Assembly (NCBI GenBank): GCA_023388235.1
Contig: JAEWGQ010000292.1
Span: forward strand, 1 to 9,422
DNA: 9,422 nt
Direction of reading: 5' to 3'
DNA from: Actinomycetes bacterium
GTDB lineage: Bacteria > Actinomycetota > Actinomycetes > Actinomycetales > Cellulomonadaceae
Of the stretch, positions 5,076-9,422 are shown piece by piece. How positions within the stretch are numbered: the stretch's first letter is position 1; every line of letters begins with the position of its first letter. Both the position numbers and the translations under genes were made by a program. Below the pieces are notes generated by a model. That model did not search any database. It was not told the DNA's origin and saw only the letters and a program-made list of their open reading frames with translations.

Positions 5076-6194
5076 ATGACTGAGGGCACCACGCCGCTCG
5101 ACCGGGTGGCCGACGCCGGCGTCGCGGTCTGGCTGGACGACCTGTCCCGGGAGCGGCTGCGGACCGGGAACCTGGCGGACCTCGTGGCGCACCGCCGCGT
5201 GGTCGGGGTGACGACCAACCCCACGATCTTCGCGGGCGCGCTCGCGAAGGGCGACGCCTACGACGACCAGCTGCGGCAGCTCGCCGCGCAGGGCACCGAC
5301 GTCGACGGCGCCGTCTTCGCGATCACCACGGACGACGTGCGCGAGGCCGCGGACGTGCTGCGCCCCGTGTACGACGCGACCGGCGGCGTCGACGGCCGCG
5401 TCTCGATCGAGGTCGACCCGCGCCTGGCGCACGACACCCAGGCCACCGTGGACTCGGCGCGCGCGCTGTGGTCGACCATCGACCGGCCGAACGTCTTCAT
5501 CAAGATCCCCGCGACGCTCGACGGCCTGTCGGCGATCACCCAGGTGCTCGCGGACGGCATCAGCGTCAACGTGACCCTGATCTTCTCGCTCGAGCGCTAC
5601 CGCGCCGTGCTCGAGGCGTTCCTCGCCGGGCTGGAGCAGGCCCGGGCGTCCGGGCACGACCTCGCGCCCATCGCGTCCGTCGCGTCGTTCTTCGTGTCCC
5701 GCGTGGACGCCGCCGTGGACCCGCGCCTGGACGAGATCGGCTCGCCCGAGGCGGCGGAGCTCCGCGGCCGCGCGGCCATCGCCAACGCGCGCCTCGCGTA
5801 CGGCGTCTACGAGGAGGTCGTCGCGGGCGAGCGCTGGCAGGCGCTGGCCGCCGCCGGCGCGAAGCCGCAGCGGCCGCTGTGGGCCTCCACGGGCGTGAAG
5901 GACCCGGCGTACCCCGACACGCGCTACGTCGACGAGCTCGTCGTCGCCGGCGTCGTCAACACCATGCCGGAGGCCACGCTGCAGGCCGTCGCCGACCACG
6001 GGGACTTCCGCGGCGACACCGTCACCGGCACCCAGGACGAGGCGCGCCGCGTGGTCGAGGCCCTCGACGGCCTCGGCATCTCCATCGACGACGTCACCGA
6101 CCGGCTCGAGCGCGAGGGGGTCGAGAAGTTCGAGAAGTCCTGGACCGAGCTGCTCGACACCGTGCGCGACGGCCTGGGCCAGGTGACCGCGTGA
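5076..6194 (+). CDS. tal: Transaldolase
   Basis: 372 residues, the usual length for the longer actinobacterial transaldolases. This cytosolic enzyme of the non-oxidative pentose phosphate pathway moves a dihydroxyacetone unit between sedoheptulose 7-phosphate and glyceraldehyde 3-phosphate, giving erythrose 4-phosphate and fructose 6-phosphate. It is a TIM-barrel Schiff-base aldolase. Visible hallmarks are [13 protein letters not shown] (16-28), [13 protein letters not shown] (44-56), [13 protein letters not shown] (109-121), [14 protein letters not shown] (141-154) with the Schiff-base Lys143, [28 protein letters not shown], and [20 protein letters not shown]. The ATG at 5076 follows GAGGTGG. 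An in-frame GTG at 5046 would add ten residues but has a poorer site (GAGGAG 15 nt away). It heads a four-gene operon overlapping zwf by 4 bases. The transketolase gene that usually precedes tal here is absent. Confidence 0.96.
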   Translation: MTEGTTPLDRVADAGVAVWLDDLSRERLRTGNLADLVAHRRVVGVTTNPTIFAGALAKGDAYDDQLRQLAAQGTDVDGAVFAITTDDVREAADVLRPVYDATGGVDGRVSIEVDPRLAHDTQATVDSARALWSTIDRPNVFIKIPATLDGLSAITQVLADGISVNVTLIFSLERYRAVLEAFLAGLEQARASGHDLAPIASVASFFVSRVDAAVDPRLDEIGSPEAAELRGRAAIANARLAYGVYEEVVAGERWQALAAAGAKPQRPLWASTGVKDPAYPDTRYVDELVVAGVVNTMPEATLQAVADHGDFRGDTVTGTQDEARRVVEALDGLGISIDDVTDRLEREGVEKFEKSWTELLDTVRDGLGQVTA

Positions 6195-7732
6195 GGCCGG
6201 CGAAGGTCACGGCGGAGCACAACCCGCTCCGCGACCCGCGCGACCGGCGGCTCCCCCGCATCGCCGGCCCGTCCGGCCTCGTGATCTTCGGCGTCACGGG
6301 CGACCTCGCCCGCAAGAAGCTGATGCCCGCGGTGTACGACCTGACGAACCGCGGGCTGCTCCCGCCCGGCTTCGCGCTCACCGGCTTCGCCCGGCGCGAC
6401 TGGGAGGACCAGGACTTCGCGCAGATCGTGCACGACTCGGTCAAGGAGCACGCGCGCACCCCGTTCCGCGAGGCCACGTGGCGCCAGCTGTCCGAGGGCA
6501 TCCGGTTCGTCCAGGGCACGTTCGACGACGACGACGCGTTCGACCGGCTGCGCAAGACGGTCGAGGACCTCGACGTCTCGCGCGGCACCGGCGGCAACCA
6601 CGCGTTCTACCTGTCCGTCCCGCCGAGCGCGTTCCCGGTCGTCTGCCAGCAGCTCGCCCGGTCCGGGCTCTCGGAGTCCGCCGGCGACGCCTGGCGGCGC
6701 GTCGTCATCGAGAAGCCGTTCGGGCACGACCTGCAGTCCGCCCGCGAGCTGAACGACGTCGTGTCGAGCGTGTTCCGGCCGGACGACGTGTTCCGGATCG
6801 ACCACTACCTCGGCAAGGAGACGGTGCAGAACCTGCTGGCGCTGCGCTTCGCGAACCAGCTGTTCGAGCCGATCTGGAACGCCAACTACGTCGACCACGT
6901 GCAGATCACGATGGCCGAGGACATCGGCGTCGGCGGCCGGGCCGGGTACTACGACGGCATCGGCGCCGCCCGCGACGTCATCCAGAACCACCTGCTGCAG
7001 CTCCTCGCGCTCACCGCGATGGAGGAGCCCGTGACGTTCGACGCGCACGACCTCACCGCGGAGAAGATCAAGGTCCTGTCCGCCGTGCGCCTGCCGAAGG
7101 ACCTCGGCAAGCACACCGCGCGCGGCCAGTACGCCGCCGGCTGGCAGGGCGGCGAGCGGGTCGTGGGCTACCTCGACGAGGGCGGCTTCGACCCCAACTC
7201 GACCACCGAGACGTTCGCCGCGATCCGCGTGGACGTGGACACGCGCCGCTGGGCCGGCGTCCCGTTCTACCTGCGCACCGGCAAGCGCCTCGGCCGCCGC
7301 GTCACCGAGATCGCGGTCGTGTTCAAGCGCGCGCCGCACCTGCCGTTCGAGTCGACCGCGACCGAGGAGCTCGGCAAGAACGCCCTCGTGATCCGCGTAC
7401 AGCCCGACGAGGGCGTCACCCTGCGGTTCGGCGCGAAGGTCCCGGGCACCGCGATGGAGGTCCGCGACGTCACGATGGACTTCGGCTACGGCCACGCGTT
7501 CACCGAGTCCTCCCCGGAGGCCTACGAGCGCCTGATCCTCGACGTGCTGCTCGGCGACCCGCCGCTGTTCCCGCGGCACGAGGAGGTCGAGCTGTCCTGG
7601 AAGATCCTCGACCCGATCACGTCGTACTGGGCGAGCAAGGGCAAGCCCGAGCCCTACCGCGCGGGCACCTGGGGGCCGGAGTCGGCCGACCGCATGCTGG
7701 AGCGCGACGGACGATCCTGGAGGCGACCGTGA
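6191..7732 (+). CDS. zwf: Glucose-6-phosphate 1-dehydrogenase
   Basis: 513 residues, full length. It oxidises glucose 6-phosphate to 6-phosphoglucono-1,5-lactone, reducing NADP+ (the committed step of the oxidative pentose phosphate pathway). The Rossmann motif is [20 protein letters not shown] (30-49), with Gly34 and Gly37. [13 protein letters not shown] (169-181) carries a conserved lysine of the substrate and coenzyme region. The signature [19 protein letters not shown] (202-220) holds the substrate-binding His205 and Lys209. The catalytic histidine is probably His267 in [14 protein letters not shown]. The C-terminal domain includes [20 protein letters not shown] and ends near [20 protein letters not shown]. 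The GTG start overlaps the tal stop as GTGA, and AGG lies 7-8 nt upstream inside tal. Translational coupling is likely. The N-terminal [20 protein letters not shown] is typical of actinobacterial Zwf. Confidence 0.97.
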   Translation: MRPAKVTAEHNPLRDPRDRRLPRIAGPSGLVIFGVTGDLARKKLMPAVYDLTNRGLLPPGFALTGFARRDWEDQDFAQIVHDSVKEHARTPFREATWRQLSEGIRFVQGTFDDDDAFDRLRKTVEDLDVSRGTGGNHAFYLSVPPSAFPVVCQQLARSGLSESAGDAWRRVVIEKPFGHDLQSARELNDVVSSVFRPDDVFRIDHYLGKETVQNLLALRFANQLFEPIWNANYVDHVQITMAEDIGVGGRAGYYDGIGAARDVIQNHLLQLLALTAMEEPVTFDAHDLTAEKIKVLSAVRLPKDLGKHTARGQYAAGWQGGERVVGYLDEGGFDPNSTTETFAAIRVDVDTRRWAGVPFYLRTGKRLGRRVTEIAVVFKRAPHLPFESTATEELGKNALVIRVQPDEGVTLRFGAKVPGTAMEVRDVTMDFGYGHAFTESSPEAYERLILDVLLGDPPLFPRHEEVELSWKILDPITSYWASKGKPEPYRAGTWGPESADRMLERDGRSWRRP

Positions 7733-8646
7733 TCATCGACCTGCCGAAGACCACCACCCGCGACATCAACAAGCGGCTGGTGCAGGAGCGCGACGAGGGC
7801 GGCGCCGTCGCCCTCGGCCGGGTGCTCACCCTCATCATCGACGTCGGCCCGCACGACCCCGAGGACGCCATCGCGGCCGCGAACGACGCGTCCCGCGAGC
7901 ACCCGTGCCGGGTGATCGTCCTCACCGAGGAGCGCCCCGGCGAGGACTCCGAGCTCGACGCCCAGATCCGCCTCGGCGGCGACGCCGGCGCGAGCGAGGT
8001 CGTCCTGCTGCACCCGTCGTCCGCCCAGGCGCGGCACCTGGACACCCTGGTGCTGCCGCTGCTGCTGCCCGACGCCCCGATCGTCGCGTGGTGGCCGTAC
8101 GACGTGCCGAAGAACCCGTCGCAGCACCCCATCGGGCAGCTCGCCCGGCGCCGGATCACCGACAGCACCGAGTGCGCCCGGCCGGCGCGCACCCTGCACC
8201 AGCTCGCCGAGACGTACGCGGAGGGCGACACCGACCTCGCGTGGACCCGCACCACCCTGTGGCGCGGGCTCATCGCCGCGACCCTCGACCAGCCGCCGTT
8301 CGAGCCCGTGCAGCGCGCCGTCGTGTCCGGCGAGAGCACCCACCCGTCGGTCGACCTCATGGCCGCCTGGCTCGGGTACGCGCTGAACTGCCCGGTCGAG
8401 ATCGAGCGCCAGGCCGACGCGCCCGCCATCACGCAGGTCCGGCTCGACCGGAAGTCCGGACCCATCGTGCTGGACCGCCCCGACGGCAAGACCGCCGCGC
8501 TCCGCCAGCCCGAGCAGCCCGAGCACCGGATCGCCCTGCCGATCCGCCGGCTGCGCGAGTGCCTGGCCGAGGAGCTGCGCCGCCTCGACGCCGACGAGGT
8601 CTACGGCGAGGTGCTCCGCAAGGGCCTGACGAAGGTGGGCGCGTGA
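7729..8646 (+). CDS. opcA: OpcA, glucose-6-phosphate dehydrogenase assembly/activator protein
   Basis: 305 residues. OpcA is a non-catalytic partner of Zwf, known in cyanobacteria as a redox-linked activator and encoded in actinobacteria between zwf and pgl. The N-terminus ([20 protein letters not shown]) is the typical OpcA opening. Other recognisable stretches are ALGRVLTLII (28-37), GASEVVLLHP (87-96), APIVAWWPYDVPKNPSQHPI (116-135) with a WWP signature, RRITDST (141-147), and TDLAWTRTTLWRGLIAATLD (168-187). Two cysteines at 60 and 149 and others at 221 and 278 are visible; I cannot say whether any are redox-active. The GTG start overlaps the zwf stop (GTGA) and has GGAGG 5 nt upstream. 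The overlap suggests stoichiometric production with Zwf. Identity is secure by sequence and position; the mechanism in actinobacteria is less well established than in cyanobacteria. Confidence 0.94.
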   Translation: MIIDLPKTTTRDINKRLVQERDEGGAVALGRVLTLIIDVGPHDPEDAIAAANDASREHPCRVIVLTEERPGEDSELDAQIRLGGDAGASEVVLLHPSSAQARHLDTLVLPLLLPDAPIVAWWPYDVPKNPSQHPIGQLARRRITDSTECARPARTLHQLAETYAEGDTDLAWTRTTLWRGLIAATLDQPPFEPVQRAVVSGESTHPSVDLMAAWLGYALNCPVEIERQADAPAITQVRLDRKSGPIVLDRPDGKTAALRQPEQPEHRIALPIRRLRECLAEELRRLDADEVYGEVLRKGLTKVGA

Positions 8647-9413
8647 CCGGCGCGCCGCGCACCGTCCTGGTGCACCCCGACGCCACCGTCCTCGCGGAGG
8701 CCACCGCCGCCCGGCTGCTGACCCGGCTGGTCGACCTGCAGTCCGCGGCGGCCCCGGTGCACGTGGTGCTCACCGGCGGCACCGTCGGCATCCGCACCCT
8801 CGCGGCCGTCGCCGCCTCGCCCGTCCGCGCCGCCGTCGACTGGTCCGGCGTGCACCTCTGGTGGGGCGACGAGCGGTTCCTGCCCGACGGGGACCCCGAC
8901 CGCAACGAGACCCAGGCGCGTGACGCCCTGCTCGACGCCCTCGGCGACGCGCTGCCCGCGGCGAACGTGCACCCGATGCGCCCGCTCGACGAGGCCGCCG
9001 GCATCGCCACGCCCGAGGACTCCGCCGCCGCGTACGCCGCCGAGCTCGCCGCGTTCGCCCCGGAGGGCGCCGACGTGCCGGCGTTCGACGTCCTCATGCT
9101 CGGCATGGGGCCGGACGGGCACGTCGCGTCGCTGTTCCCCGGCCACGAGGGCGTCACGGTCACCGGCGTCCCGACGGTCGGCGTGCACGGCTCCCCCAAG
9201 CCGCCGCCGCTGCGCGTGTCCCTGACCTTCGAGGCCATCCGCGCCGCCCGCGAGGTCTGGGTCGTCGCGGCGGGCGCCGAGAAGGCCGGGCCCGTCGCGT
9301 CCGCCCTCTCCGACGCCCCCGTGGACGTCACCCCCGCCGCCGGGGCGCGCGGCACCGAGGCGACGCTCTGGCTCGTCGACGCCGCCGCCGTCGCGGAGGT
9401 CGGCGCGGCCTGA
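8643..9413 (+). CDS. pgl: 6-phosphogluconolactonase
   Basis: 256 residues. It hydrolyses 6-phosphogluconolactone to 6-phosphogluconate, the step after Zwf. It belongs to the DevB/SOL family related to glucosamine-6-phosphate isomerase. Visible motifs are VHVVLTGGTVGIRTLAAVAA (39-58) with the phosphate-loop TGG, VHLWWGDERFLP (70-81), DPDRNETQARDAL (84-96), FDVLMLGMGPDGHVASLFPG (148-167) with the catalytic-region GPDGH, and SPKPPPLRVSLTFEAI (184-199). GAEKAGPV (211-218) is the late conserved block. The GTG start overlaps the opcA stop as GTGA; AAGG lies 8 nt upstream. It is the last gene in view; only 9 bases follow, so whether the operon continues cannot be told. The C-terminal Ala/Val-rich end looks complete. 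Confidence 0.95.
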   Translation: MTGAPRTVLVHPDATVLAEATAARLLTRLVDLQSAAAPVHVVLTGGTVGIRTLAAVAASPVRAAVDWSGVHLWWGDERFLPDGDPDRNETQARDALLDALGDALPAANVHPMRPLDEAAGIATPEDSAAAYAAELAAFAPEGADVPAFDVLMLGMGPDGHVASLFPGHEGVTVTGVPTVGVHGSPKPPPLRVSLTFEAIRAAREVWVVAAGAEKAGPVASALSDAPVDVTPAAGARGTEATLWLVDAAAVAEVGAA

Positions 9414-9422
9414 CCGCGACCC

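Noticed and set aside
4861..5079. A 72-codon plus-strand frame starting ATG 4861 whose TGA overlaps the tal ATG (ATGA), a possible coupled leader peptide
   Set aside because: There is no ribosome-binding site, the start lies inside the palindrome and upstream of the candidate promoter, and the Arg/Pro-rich translation looks like shadow sequence. It would be worth revisiting only if a transcript starts upstream of 4861.
1..9422. A new defence, mobile or biosynthetic system
   Set aside because: All ten coding regions fall into conserved housekeeping families or, for the left-edge gene, a conserved neighbourhood. No transposase, phage, restriction, toxin-antitoxin, CRISPR or secondary-metabolite signature is seen, and base composition is even throughout.

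Overview
The window is about 9.4 kb of very GC-rich DNA (roughly three quarters G+C by eye) from a high-GC actinobacterium. The gene content and order (xerD, parA, scpA, scpB, rluB-type; ctaB divergent from tal-zwf-opcA-pgl) are typical of Actinomycetota. OpcA is essentially an actinobacterial and cyanobacterial protein. The style (G/C third positions, many GTG starts, 4-base gene overlaps) suggests Micrococcales, perhaps a Cellulomonas relative, but the genus is a guess.

Layout: the left half (1-4752) is transcribed on the minus strand. In transcription order it holds ctaB (heme O synthase), xerD (tyrosine recombinase), a ParA-type ATPase, scpA and scpB (condensin partners of SMC), and the first 36 codons of what is probably an RluB-type pseudouridine synthase running off the left edge. 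Gaps are 26 bp (ctaB/xerD) and 49 bp (xerD/parA); after that the genes overlap. The right half (5076-9413) is transcribed on the plus strand: tal, zwf, opcA and pgl, the oxidative pentose phosphate branch plus transaldolase, with every junction a 4-base GTGA overlap.

Between the halves lies the only substantial non-coding stretch (4753-5075). It is a divergent control region holding a perfect 7-2-7 palindrome whose core matches the DevR/DosR box spacing, candidate -10 hexamers on both strands, and a tal leader with repeated complementary 8-mers that could form mutually exclusive hairpins.

Functionally, the left arm combines respiratory heme maturation with chromosome maintenance (dimer resolution, segregation, condensation). 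The right arm makes NADPH and pentose phosphates, with OpcA modulating glucose-6-phosphate dehydrogenase. I found no mobile element, CRISPR array, tRNA, rRNA, toxin-antitoxin pair or defence system. This is conserved core genome, and the points worth a second look are regulatory rather than new protein systems.
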